Part shown: one piece after another, positions 1 to 7,237 of the stretch
Layout of the letters: each line of letters starts with the position of its first letter
How positions within the stretch are numbered: the stretch's first letter is position 1
NCBI GenBank assembly: GCA_964639275.1
Contig: CAZXCQ010000138.1
Span: forward strand, 1-16,283
Source of the DNA: CAZXCQ01 sp964639275
Lineage (GTDB): Bacteria > Desulfobacterota > DSM-4660 > Desulfatiglandales > Desulfatiglandaceae
Reading direction: 5' to 3'
Length of the DNA stretch: 16,283 nucleotides
Notes under the pieces: model-generated
What the model was told of the DNA's origin: nothing
The model's database searches: none
Seen by the model: the letters and a program-made list of their open reading frames with translations, nothing else
Position numbers and translations under genes: made by a program

Positions 1-137
1 GCAGCGAGGGTTTTCAGAAATTCAACAAGATGAAGTATATGCACCTGATCAACAGTTACCGCGGTATTGAAGACGGCAAGGAGCTGGTGACGGAAACCGT
101 GGATACGTACAGGAACATGGGAAGGGCCAAGAAATAA
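1..137 (+). CDS. C-terminal end of an unidentified protein, possibly a TctC-type solute receptor
   Basis: An open frame enters from the left edge (first full codon at 3) and ends at TAA 135-137, giving 44 residues that end in YRNMGRAKK. The tail is mostly helical and basic and shows no motif I can name. The next gene encodes a TctB-like subunit, and in tripartite tricarboxylate transporters the periplasmic receptor TctC is commonly encoded beside TctB. A TctC-type receptor is therefore a reasonable positional guess, but the visible residues do not prove it. Genuine coding is supported by the clean stop and by the 83-base gap before the next gene, which has its own ribosome binding site. Confidence 0.5.
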   Translation, partial: SEGFQKFNKMKYMHLINSYRGIEDGKELVTETVDTYRNMGRAKK

Positions 138-220
138 TCAGGCGTATGATTCAGTCGAGACGTCGCCTCTCAAACCGGAAATAAAACGGATCATAAGACC
201 CATATATCAGGAGTCCCCTT

Positions 221-769
221 ATGGAAAGACGCAGGTCCATTATTATCGAAGTGGTCGTCTGGCTCGGCTTGTGCATAATCGCCTACAGCCTGACGTTCAA
301 ATTTGACGATACCCTGGACAATTATCGTTACGGCGCCGCCTCCTGGCCGAGGGCCATAATCCTCGCCATGGCAGTCTTTGCTATCACCGAAGCAGTCCTG
401 AGCTTTATTGAGTTTCGGAGGAAAGGGGATTCAAAGACAGCGATCATCACGAAAGGTGAGGAAGGGATTTCACCGAAACCGATCTCAGATGCGAAGATTC
501 ATATCAAAAGGCTGGCCACGTTCGGGGTGCCCATCGTGTTTCTGTTGATGATACCCCGGATGGGATACTTTGTGTCCGCCCCTTTTTTTATCGCCGGTTT
601 TATGTTTCTCCTGGGAGAGAGGCGACTTCTCCATCTGATCGTCACCTCATTTCTGATCTATGCAGTCACCCTGATCGTCTTTACAAAATTTCTTTTTGTC
701 CCTCTGCCGGAAGGCAGCTGGCCGGTGTTTTACGAGGTCAGTAGCTGGATCATCGTACTGCTTCAGTAA
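221..769 (+). CDS. tctB: TctB-family small membrane subunit of a tripartite tricarboxylate transporter
   Basis: This 182-residue, strongly hydrophobic protein has about four membrane segments: roughly residues 7-27, 42-63, 97-130 (probably broken at the IPRMGY turn) and 139-162. It ends with the PLPEG motif typical of TctB (DUF1468) proteins, and its length is normal for the family. TctB is the poorly conserved small inner-membrane subunit that works with the large permease TctA and a periplasmic receptor TctC to import carboxylates. AGGAG at 209-213 lies 7 bases before the ATG. No TctA gene follows; it may lie left of the window. The following lyase genes suggest the imported compound may be a small hydroxy- or sulfo-carboxylate, but that is inference. 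Confidence 0.8.
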   Translation: MERRRSIIIEVVVWLGLCIIAYSLTFKFDDTLDNYRYGAASWPRAIILAMAVFAITEAVLSFIEFRRKGDSKTAIITKGEEGISPKPISDAKIHIKRLATFGVPIVFLLMIPRMGYFVSAPFFIAGFMFLLGERRLLHLIVTSFLIYAVTLIVFTKFLFVPLPEGSWPVFYEVSSWIIVLLQ

Positions 770-794
770 CGCCTTCCGGTAAGAGCGGATCTTT

Positions 795-830
795 TTGACA
801 AGGGCATTCGGCTCTTTTCGATATTATACA
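795..830 (+). promoter_or_regulatory. possible promoter before the UxaA-family lyase genes
   Basis: The 118-base gap after tctB holds a perfect TTGACA at 795-800 followed by an AT-rich run with TATTAT at 822-827. The 21-base spacing is longer than the usual 16-18, so a sigma-70 assignment is weak. The gap itself suggests the lyase pair can be transcribed separately from tctB. Confidence 0.25.
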
Positions 831-887
831 ACATATAGAATACAAAAATCGACTTTAGGTCTGAATCAAAAGGAAAGGAGTACGACA

Positions 888-1166
888 ATGATTCACTTTC
901 TCATTCACGAAAAAGGCGACACCGTAGGTGTGGCCACGGTGGACATCAAGGCAGGGGAGACGGCCAAGGGCCTTTTCATGGACACACAAGAAACCATTGA
1001 CGTAAAGGCACTGAAGGACATCCCCCTCGGTCACAAGATCGCATTGAAAGATCACCAGCTGGACGACACGGTCTACAAATACGGTGCGGATATCGGCAGG
1101 GTCGTCGCCGATTTCAAAATCGGGGACCATGTTCACATTCACAATCTTAAGACAAAGAGGTGGTAG
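888..1166 (+). CDS. UxaA-family lyase, small SAF-domain subunit (SuyA-like)
   Basis: A 92-residue SAF-domain protein of the kind forming the N-terminal part or small subunit of altronate/galactarate dehydratases and of (2R)-sulfolactate sulfo-lyase. Diagnostic stretches are PLGHKIALKD (about residues 45-54), YGADIGR and the C-terminal HVHIHNLKTKRW. The ATG at 888 is chosen because AAAGGAG (874-880) sits 7 bases upstream; reading back to 795 adds residues foreign to the family and no better ribosome site. The stop at 1164-1166 is two bases from the large-subunit ATG, so the pair is almost certainly cotranscribed and forms one enzyme. A small subunit of this size matches the reported two-subunit SuyAB. 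Family is certain, substrate is not. Confidence 0.85.
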   Translation: MIHFLIHEKGDTVGVATVDIKAGETAKGLFMDTQETIDVKALKDIPLGHKIALKDHQLDDTVYKYGADIGRVVADFKIGDHVHIHNLKTKRW

Positions 1167-1168
1167 TT

Positions 1169-2332
1169 ATGGAGATACCGAGATTTATGGGCTATCGTAG
1201 AAAGAATGGAAAGGTCGGCATAAGAAACCATGTGATCATCCTCCCCCTGGACGACCTGTCCAACGCGGCCTCAAAGGCCGTTGCCAATAATATAAAAGGG
1301 ACCATGGCCCTTCCTCATCCTTATGGCCGTTTGCAGTTTGGGGAGGACCTAGAACTCTTTTTCAGGACCCTCATCGGGACAGGAAAGAACCCCAATGTGG
1401 CCGCCGCCGTGGTCATCGGGATCGAACCGGAATGGACCAACAGAATTGTGGAAGGAATTGCGAAGACAGGGAAACCGGTGGACGGTTTTTCCATTGAACG
1501 GTTCGGGGATCTCAAGACCATCGAGAGGGCCTCGCGGAAGGCCAAAGAGTACATCCATTGGGCCACTGAGCTTCAAAGAGAAGAATGCTCTTTCGACGAG
1601 CTCTATGTCTCCACCAAATGCGGTGAGTCGGACACCACGTCTGGACTGGCCTCCAACCCAACGGTCGGGAACGTCTTTGACAAGCTCAATGAGATGGGCG
1701 CAACAACCTGCTTTGGTGAGACCTCCGAAATTACCGGCGCGGAACATATATGCAAGGAGCGAGCCGCGACCCCGGAGGTGGGTGAGGCCTTTATGCAGGC
1801 CTTTAATGCCTACAACGCCATTATCAACCAGTTCAAGACGGATGACCTCTCCGGTTCGCAGCCCACCAAAGGGAACATCCGTGGGGGGCTGACCACCATT
1901 GAGGAGAAGGCGTTCGGGAATCTGCAGAAGATCGGTAAAAAAGGACGCTATGTGGGCGTGCTGAAACCGGCCGAAGAGCCCAAGGGGAAGGGTCTGTGGT
2001 ACATGGACACCTCTTCGGCGGCCGCCGAGGCCGTGACTCTCTGGGCAGCATCCGGAGCGGTGGTGCACCTCTTTCCGACGGGCCAGGGGAATATTGTCGG
2101 TAATCCCATCGTGCCTGTAATCAAGCTTTCTGCCAACCCCCTCACGTGCGAGACCATGAACGAGCATATTGACCTGGATGTCTCTGCCATTTTAAGGGGC
2201 GAGTTGACCCTGGATGAGGCGGGAGATAAGTTGATAGAGATGATACGCCGGACCTGCAATGGCAGGTTTACCGCGACGGAGGCCCTGGGCCACCGGGAAT
2301 TCGTCCTGACGAAGCTCTACATCAGTGCCTAG
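1169..2332 (+). CDS. UxaA-family lyase, large subunit; best candidate (2R)-sulfolactate sulfo-lyase beta (SuyB)
   Basis: A 387-residue protein of the UxaA/GarD C-terminal family, whose members remove water (or sulfite, in SuyB) from 2-hydroxy acids using a metal centre. Family marks are RKNGKVGIRNH near the N-terminus, STKCGESDTTSG (about 148-159), the FGETSEITGAEH block, IRGGLTTIEEKAFGN, the FPTGQGN..GNPI.PVIK block, and EALGHREF near the end. ATG 1169 is preferred over GTG 1160 because AAAGAGG (1154-1160) is well spaced from it. The lengths (92 + 387) resemble SuyA/SuyB better than the single-chain altronate dehydratase of about 495 residues. If it is SuyB, the products would be pyruvate and sulfite, and sulfite would be useful to a sulfate reducer. 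Another sugar-acid or hydroxy-acid dehydratase remains possible. Confidence 0.8.
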   Translation: MEIPRFMGYRRKNGKVGIRNHVIILPLDDLSNAASKAVANNIKGTMALPHPYGRLQFGEDLELFFRTLIGTGKNPNVAAAVVIGIEPEWTNRIVEGIAKTGKPVDGFSIERFGDLKTIERASRKAKEYIHWATELQREECSFDELYVSTKCGESDTTSGLASNPTVGNVFDKLNEMGATTCFGETSEITGAEHICKERAATPEVGEAFMQAFNAYNAIINQFKTDDLSGSQPTKGNIRGGLTTIEEKAFGNLQKIGKKGRYVGVLKPAEEPKGKGLWYMDTSSAAAEAVTLWAASGAVVHLFPTGQGNIVGNPIVPVIKLSANPLTCETMNEHIDLDVSAILRGELTLDEAGDKLIEMIRRTCNGRFTATEALGHREFVLTKLYISA

Positions 2333-2591
2333 CGAAAAGGCTGGTAATGCCTATGAGTCGAGACAGAGCCAACCGGTTGTGCTGGAGATATGTTCGTGGC
2401 GTGCCGGGATAATAAAAGCGAGTTGAAAGCGTTCGAATGAAGGCTTTATGAGAGGTGGCACCAGAAGCCTCAAGTGCGTATCCCAGATGTTTTGAACAGC
2501 AATGACTCCGCATACAAGTGGATTCCTACGGGGTCATTTTCTATGCTGTCACAGGGGTTCGCCAACGCGGATCTATGGAGGTATTTTCCTC
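2333..2591 (+). other. non-coding gap with RNA-like foldback structure, possible group II intron fragment
   Basis: No credible gene is seen here. The stretch 2401-2461 folds on paper as a nested stem: GTGCC 2401-2405 with GGCAC 2457-2461, enclosing AAAGC 2426-2430 with GCTTT 2443-2447. The A-rich text around it (AAGCGAGTTGAAAGCG, CGAATGAAGGC) resembles domain I of bacterial group II introns as I remember them. No reverse transcriptase frame and no domain V hairpin were found, so at most this is a 5' fragment. A structured 5' leader of the downstream operon is an alternative. Confidence 0.25.
2497..2548 (+). promoter_or_regulatory. inverted repeat / hairpin in the leader of the LUD gene
   Basis: CAGCA (2497-2501) plus ATGACTCC (2502-2509) can pair with GGGGTCAT (2530-2537) and TGCTG (2544-2548), with one wobble and a small bulge. 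It ends 28 bases before the ribosome binding site of the next gene. No run of T follows, so it is not a typical terminator. A leader or attenuator role is only a guess. Confidence 0.35.
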
Positions 2592-3200
2592 ATGGAGGAG
2601 CTTCTCAAGAAATTAGAGTCGAACGGGATGCAGCCCTATTACTTTCCCCATAAAGAGGCTGCGAAGGATCAGATATTGGATATGATCCCCAAGGCGGCCA
2701 CTGTGGGCATCGGCGGGTCGGTCACCGTGCGGGAGATGGGGCTCTTGGACGCCCTCCAGGAGAGGGGCACCCCGTATTTCGACCACTGGCAGCCGGGTCT
2801 GAGCAAAGAGGAGATCATGGAAGTGAAGAGGAAACAGGTGGTGGCCGACTACTTCTTGACCTCAACCAACGGGCTGACGCGGGACGGAAAGCTCGTAAAC
2901 ATCGACAACACCGGGAATCGGGTTTCGGCCATGATCTTTGGGCCGAGGCACGTCATCGTGGTTGCCGGTGAGAACAAGATCGTGGAAGACGTTCATGCCG
3001 CCATTCAAAGGATCAAGGAACAGGTCGTCCCAAAAAATACGTCGAGGCGCGGCGACAATACTCCATGCGCCAAGGGCAAACCCTGCCCTGACTGCAATAG
3101 TCCGGACCGGCTTTGCCGGGTGACCACCATTTTGGAGAAAAGGACAAAGGGTGTGGATACCTTCTCCGTGATTATTGTCGGCGAGACACTGGGCTACTGA
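2592..3200 (+). CDS. LUD-domain (LutC/DUF162-like) protein with C-terminal cysteine cluster
   Basis: A 202-residue LUD-domain protein. The glycine-rich GIGGSVTVRE (about 39-48), the STNGLT...GKLVNIDNTGNR block (about 91-110) and FGPRHVIVVAG (about 116-126) are standard for the family. Four cysteines at about 159, 165, 168 and 175 (NTPCAKGKPCPDC...LC) form a cluster seen in many stand-alone LUD proteins and could bind a metal or Fe-S centre. LUD proteins include LutB/LutC of L-lactate oxidation, but most short members have no assigned reaction. ATG 2592 is used because GGAGG (2577-2581) lies 10 bases upstream; the frame stays open to 2502 but that extension does not look like the family. Only 78 bases separate it from the mutase genes, suggesting one operon. 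Confidence 0.8.
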   Translation: MEELLKKLESNGMQPYYFPHKEAAKDQILDMIPKAATVGIGGSVTVREMGLLDALQERGTPYFDHWQPGLSKEEIMEVKRKQVVADYFLTSTNGLTRDGKLVNIDNTGNRVSAMIFGPRHVIVVAGENKIVEDVHAAIQRIKEQVVPKNTSRRGDNTPCAKGKPCPDCNSPDRLCRVTTILEKRTKGVDTFSVIIVGETLGY

Positions 3201-3278
3201 GTTTCTTGAGCTCTCATATAAGAACTATCCCTGGCCAGGTTCAGGAGTCGTGAAAGGATTTTATTTTCTGAGGTATAT

Positions 3279-3698
3279 GTGGAAAAGCAAAAGACATTGA
3301 TCATGGGAGTCATAGGAGTGGACGCCCATGTGGTGGGCAACAAGCTTATGGAGAACGTGCTGCGTCAAGCCGGATTCAAGGTGGTCAATCTCGGCACTTT
3401 TGTCACACAGCAGGATTTCATCAAGGCCGCCATCGAAACGGATGCCCATGCCATCCTGGTGGGGTCCCTATGCGGCCATGGGGAGCTGGACTGCCAGGGC
3501 TTCAGGGAGGCGTGCATCGAGGCGGGCAAAGGGGATATCCTCCTCATCGTGGGCGGGAATCTCGTAGTGGGAAAGCAGGATTTCACCGGGGTCCATGAGA
3601 GATTTAAACAGATGGGTTTTGACCGGGTGTACCCCCCCGGGGTCTCCCCCTATGGGGTGATTGAGGATCTCAAAAGAGACCTGGGTGTTTCGGAATAA
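3279..3698 (+). CDS. glmS: glutamate-mutase-type cobalamin-binding subunit (GlmS/MutS family)
   Basis: A 139-residue, single-domain B12-binding protein, nearly the same length as clostridial GlmS (137). It has the base-off cobalamin motif DxHxxG as DAHVVG (residues 15-20, His17 being the predicted cobalt ligand), the loop GSLCGHGELD and the later VGGNLVVGKQ. GlmS binds adenosylcobalamin and docks on the catalytic subunit to form the active mutase. The start is GTG 3279, preceded by TGAGG (3269-3273); starting there restores the family N-terminus MEKQKTLIMGVIG, whereas the next ATG (3303) would remove the first strand. Its stop codon shares one base with the ATG of the next gene (TAATG). The symbol denotes the family; substrate specificity is questioned under the catalytic subunit. 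Confidence 0.9.
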   Translation: MEKQKTLIMGVIGVDAHVVGNKLMENVLRQAGFKVVNLGTFVTQQDFIKAAIETDAHAILVGSLCGHGELDCQGFREACIEAGKGDILLIVGGNLVVGKQDFTGVHERFKQMGFDRVYPPGVSPYGVIEDLKRDLGVSE

Positions 3699-5128
3699 TG
3701 GGTGCGTACCAGGAATACGGCCTGTTTATCGATTTCGGCAGTACCTTCACCAAGGTCGTTCTCGTGGATCTGACGAATCTGCGTGTGGCAGGCAGGACAC
3801 AGAGACCCTCCACGGTTGATACGGACATCACCATCGCCCTGACTGCCGCACTCGAGGATATCAACAAGCTCTTGGGCCGTGAAGTCCCATACCGCTACAA
3901 ACTGGCCACGTCCAGTGCCGCCGGGGGCCTCAAAATGGTGGCCATAGGCCTGGTACCGGAGCTGACGGTGGAAGCGGCCAAGAGGGCGGCCCTTGGGGCC
4001 GGAGCCAAGGTGGTGGGAGTCTATGCCTATCGCTTGTCCCAAAAGGAGTTGAAAGAGATCGAAAACGCATCTCTGGACCTCATCTTGCTTGCCGGGGGGA
4101 CGGACGGCGGGGAGAGGGATACCATTGTCCACAATGCCATGGGGTTGAGCCGTTTACAGAGACTTCCTGCTCCCATTATCGTCGCAGGGAACAAGGCGGC
4201 TGCGGACGAGGTCAGCGCCATACTGACGGCGGGGTCGAAAGAGCACGTGCTGACGGAAAATGTGATGCCGGAGATCGGTGTGCTCGAGGTGGACAAAGTG
4301 AGGGCCATGATCAGGGAGCTGTTCATCAGCAGGATCGTTGAGGCCAAGGGACTCAAGAACGCAGAGGCGTTCATCGATGAGATCCTCATGCCGACCCCCA
4401 CTTCGGTTCTCACCGCCGCCAGGCTCCTGGCCGAAGGTATTGATGGTGAGGAGGGGCTCGGAGAGCTGGCGGTTGTGGACGTAGGGGGAGCCACGACGGA
4501 CGTTCACTCCATCGCCAAAGGGGACCCCACCGAGCCCGGGCTTGTGAAGAAAGGTCTTCCTGAACCTTACGTAAAAAGGACCGTGGAGGGCGACCTGGGA
4601 ATGCGCTACAACGCCTCCACGATCGTGCAGGTCGCGGGGGAGGATTTTTTTAAGGAGAGGTTGGGATGGGGGGACGCCAACTTTCAACAGGTCATAGGAA
4701 ACCTTTCCAGCCATCCCGAGCTCTTGCCTGATTCAGAGGGAGAGAAGGCCCTGGATCTGCAACTGGCCAGGGCCGCAGCCCGCCTCGCCATGGAGCGTCA
4801 TGCCGGTCGGGTTGAGACCACGTATGGGCCGACCGGTCCGGTGTACATTCAATACGGGAAGGATCTGAGGAAGGTGAAGACCGTTATCGGTACCGGCGGG
4901 CCCCTCATCTTCGGCCCGGCACCGGCAGACATCCTCGGGGAGGTCCTCTTTTCAGAGGATAACCCTTTTTCTCTTCGTCCGAAAGGGCCGACCTTTTTTG
5001 TGGATGAAAAATATCTTCTCTACGCCGTGGGCCTCCTGTCGGAGAAGGAGCCGGTCACAGCATTGAGGCTGGCCAAAAAGTACTTGAAGAGGCTGGGAAT
5101 CTCCAAGGGCATCACACAAACAGTATGA
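3698..5128 (+). CDS. glmL: MutL/GlmL-family ASKHA ATPase associated with glutamate-mutase-type enzymes
   Basis: A 476-residue member of the GlmL/MutL family, encoded between the two mutase subunits as in clostridia. Phosphate-binding motifs of the actin/Hsp70/sugar-kinase fold are visible as DFGSTFTK (12-19) and DVGGATTD (261-268), with a glycine-rich LAGGTDGG at 131-138. The family is thought to repair or reload the cobalamin enzyme at the expense of ATP, by analogy with other reactivating factors; direct proof is limited. The ATG overlaps the previous stop by one base, indicating translational coupling. There is no sign of truncation. Despite the MutL name it is unrelated to the mismatch-repair MutL. 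Confidence 0.9.
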   Translation: MGAYQEYGLFIDFGSTFTKVVLVDLTNLRVAGRTQRPSTVDTDITIALTAALEDINKLLGREVPYRYKLATSSAAGGLKMVAIGLVPELTVEAAKRAALGAGAKVVGVYAYRLSQKELKEIENASLDLILLAGGTDGGERDTIVHNAMGLSRLQRLPAPIIVAGNKAAADEVSAILTAGSKEHVLTENVMPEIGVLEVDKVRAMIRELFISRIVEAKGLKNAEAFIDEILMPTPTSVLTAARLLAEGIDGEEGLGELAVVDVGGATTDVHSIAKGDPTEPGLVKKGLPEPYVKRTVEGDLGMRYNASTIVQVAGEDFFKERLGWGDANFQQVIGNLSSHPELLPDSEGEKALDLQLARAAARLAMERHAGRVETTYGPTGPVYIQYGKDLRKVKTVIGTGGPLIFGPAPADILGEVLFSEDNPFSLRPKGPTFFVDEKYLLYAVGLLSEKEPVTALRLAKKYLKRLGISKGITQTV

Positions 5129-5162
5129 TGCTTCCCATGGAAAGAGAGTTAGAAAGAGATTC

Positions 5163-5181
5163 GAGGCTGTCCGACAGCCTC
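5163..5181 (+). promoter_or_regulatory. perfect 8-bp hairpin between glmL and glmE
   Basis: GAGGCTGT (5163-5170), CCG, ACAGCCTC (5174-5181) make a perfect stem with a three-base loop, 18 bases before the glmE ATG and just before its GAGGG ribosome site. No T-run follows, so it may set relative expression or mRNA processing rather than end transcription. Confidence 0.45.
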
Positions 5182-5199
5182 ATCCGAGGGATATGAGAG

Positions 5200-6633
5200 A
5201 TGGATGTGAGGAACGTGAGATGGAGTGATGAGGAGTTTGAGCGAGAGAGGAAGGAGGTCCTCTCCCTTTGGCCCACGGGGAAAGACGTGGACCTTGAGGA
5301 GGCCGTGGCCTTTCACAAGGACCTGCCCGACCACAAGAACTACGCCAAAGAGGTCCGGAGGGCCAAGACTAATGGACTGACCTTTTGTCAGCCCAGGGGA
5401 GGGGTGGCCCTTATTAATGAGCATATCAAGCTATTGAAGGCATTACAGGATGAGGGAGGGGCCGAACTCCTTCCCACGACCACGGACACCTACACCCGAA
5501 ACATGAAGTTTCAGGAGGCCCAAAGGGGTATCGAGGAGAGTATCAAGGCGGGAAGGTCAATGCTCAACGGCCTCCCTGTGGTGAACCACGGCGTCAGGGA
5601 GGTCCGGAAACTGGTGGAGGCCGTGGACCGCCCCATCATGACCCTGTCTGGGACGCCCTATCCGCGCCTGACCGCCGAAATCACCCTGGCTGCCGGCTTC
5701 ACAGGCTTTTTGGGCGGCGGGATCTCCTATCCCACCTCATACATCAAGACCATGCCCATAGATGAGGGGATCAGGCGTTATCAGTATCTGGACCGTCTTG
5801 CCTCCGCTTATGCTGAGATGGGCGTGTCCATACACCGTGAGCAGCCCGGTTTTCTCACGGGCACGCTGATTCCTCCGGGTGTGGCTATCGCTATTGCCGT
5901 TTTGGAGATGCTTCTTGCTGCGGGACAGGGCGTCCGGCATTACAGCGTGGGGTTGGCACAAAATCTGGATATCGTGCAGGACGTGGCGGCCTTGTGGGTC
6001 TTGGAGGAGGTGTGCCATCATTATCTCAACAAATTTGAGATCCGGGACATGTTCGTCTCCGTGGCGACCCACCAGTGGATGCAGGCCTTTCCACCTGACG
6101 AGGCCCGTGCCTTTTCGGTGATCTGCCTGGGCGGGGTCATTGCAGCCCTGGCCGGGGCGACCCAGGTGATTACCAAGACGACCCACGAGGCCATCGGTAT
6201 CCCCACCAGGCAGGCCAATGCAGAGGGTCTGAGGGCCACCAGGATGGCCATTCAGCTCACACGGGGCCGGCGGCTGGCGGAAGATGTGGAGATGAAGCAG
6301 GAGATGGAGATCATCCGCAAGGAGGCCTGCCAGATTGTGGACAAAGCCCTAGAACTGGGTGAGGGCGATGCGGCGGTGGGTGCCGTGCGGGCCATCGAGG
6401 CCGGCACACTTGACGTACCTTGGTCTCCAAACCAGAACGTGAAGGGAGCGATCATCCCGGTGAGGGATGCGGCCGGGGCCGTCCGATACCTGCAGACGGG
6501 AGATTTGCCCTTTGACCGGGAAGTGATTCAATACAACGAGGAGAAGCTGAAACAGAGGGAAAAAAAGGAGTGCCGTGTCTGTGATTTCGATACGGCCATT
6601 GCCGACATCATCGAACTCTGCCAGGCCTGTTGA
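5200..6633 (+). CDS. glmE: glutamate-mutase-type catalytic subunit (GlmE family) with altered substrate pocket
   Basis: A 477-residue TIM-barrel protein of the GlmE/MutE family (clostridial GlmE has 483). Adenosylcobalamin-dependent glutamate mutase converts L-glutamate to (2S,3S)-3-methylaspartate by a radical carbon-skeleton rearrangement. Compared with the C. cochlearium protein from memory, numbering runs in register without gaps to about residue 330. Arg66 (QPRGGVA), Arg100 (TDTYTR), Tyr177 and Tyr181 (GGGISYPTSY), Lys326 and Glu330 (ITKTTHE) are kept. Arg149 is Leu (TLSGTP, where clostridia have ARHGTP) and Glu171 is Leu (GFLGGGISY, where they have NEGGGISY). These two contact the substrate, so this enzyme probably uses another acid. 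No methylaspartase gene is present nearby. Start ATG 5200 has GAGGG 9 bases upstream. The fold and B12 dependence are confident; the symbol refers to the family only. Confidence 0.88.
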   Translation: MDVRNVRWSDEEFERERKEVLSLWPTGKDVDLEEAVAFHKDLPDHKNYAKEVRRAKTNGLTFCQPRGGVALINEHIKLLKALQDEGGAELLPTTTDTYTRNMKFQEAQRGIEESIKAGRSMLNGLPVVNHGVREVRKLVEAVDRPIMTLSGTPYPRLTAEITLAAGFTGFLGGGISYPTSYIKTMPIDEGIRRYQYLDRLASAYAEMGVSIHREQPGFLTGTLIPPGVAIAIAVLEMLLAAGQGVRHYSVGLAQNLDIVQDVAALWVLEEVCHHYLNKFEIRDMFVSVATHQWMQAFPPDEARAFSVICLGGVIAALAGATQVITKTTHEAIGIPTRQANAEGLRATRMAIQLTRGRRLAEDVEMKQEMEIIRKEACQIVDKALELGEGDAAVGAVRAIEAGTLDVPWSPNQNVKGAIIPVRDAAGAVRYLQTGDLPFDREVIQYNEEKLKQREKKECRVCDFDTAIADIIELCQAC

Positions 6634-6647
6634 AAAATATGTCAAAA

Positions 6648-6674
6648 AGGGGTCAGTTCTGCTGTTGACTGTTA
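6648..6674 (+). repeat. left inverted repeat of the RAYT element
   Basis: Twenty-seven bases matching 25 of 27 with the reverse complement of 7238-7264. The transposase stop codon (minus-strand TGA at 6655-6653) lies within it, so the last residues NSQQQN are encoded by the repeat. Confidence 0.8.
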
Positions 6675-7165
6675 TACAATGTCTTTTCTATGTTTTTTAC
6701 ACGTACCCTTAGCTTTCGGTCCGCCGACATGTCTCTTTTCATTTTTTCAATGACGCTGCTCACAGAGCTGTACTTGGATATCCCAAACTGCCTCCCAATC
6801 TCTTCAAGCCTCTCTCCTCTAAGACGCCTTACAAGAAAAATGGCAACATTCCTCGGTTCGTTTAGGACTCCCCTCCGTGATGACAACAGCGAACTTTCTT
6901 CTATGCCATAGGCTCTACATATCGCCTTCTTTATCTTCTCCGTATCTGGCGCCAATCTCCTTGACTCCGGGATTTCATCATGGCGTTTATTGTGAAAGAA
7001 GTTCCCTTTCACCTTCTCCATAAAATCTTCACTGCCCAACACGGACGGAAACTTGCTCTGTGAAAATATACGGTTTATCTCCTCCGGGCTTTCCATTGAG
7101 ATAAACTTTTTGTACCTGTTTATCCCTCCTCGTCTCTCCCTGTCAAAGAGTGAAAGAATAAACGA
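6653..7165 (-). pseudogene. REP-associated tyrosine transposase remnant (C-terminal part with DnaA-like DNA-binding tail)
   Basis: The longest ATG-started frame runs from 7096 to 6653 (147 residues), but homologous-looking sequence (ILSLFDRERRGGINRYKKFI) continues upstream of that ATG to an in-frame stop at 7168-7166. This part matches the linker of RAYT transposases, followed by the GSEDFMEKVKG block. The region after about residue 45 (RRLAPDTEKIKKAICRAYGI ... NVAIFLVRRL ... IGRQFGISKYSSVSSVI) resembles the DnaA C-terminal helix-turn-helix domain that many deltaproteobacterial RAYTs carry. The N-terminal Y1 domain with its HxH pair and catalytic Tyr is absent from the element, so transposition activity should be lost. 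The ATG has no convincing ribosome site. Confidence 0.65.
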
Positions 7166-7237
7166 CTATGGTACCAACCCTCTGGATATTGTATTCTTAA
7201 TGGCCTGCTCATAAAGCCAACCTCTCATATCAAACAG

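Noticed and set aside
795..887. Upstream extension of the SAF-domain gene to 795
   Set aside because: The added residues do not look like the family, and a well-spaced AAAGGAG precedes the ATG at 888.
1349..2167. A 272-codon minus-strand frame opposite the UxaA-family large subunit
   Set aside because: The sense strand carries conserved family blocks throughout; the antisense frame resembles nothing.
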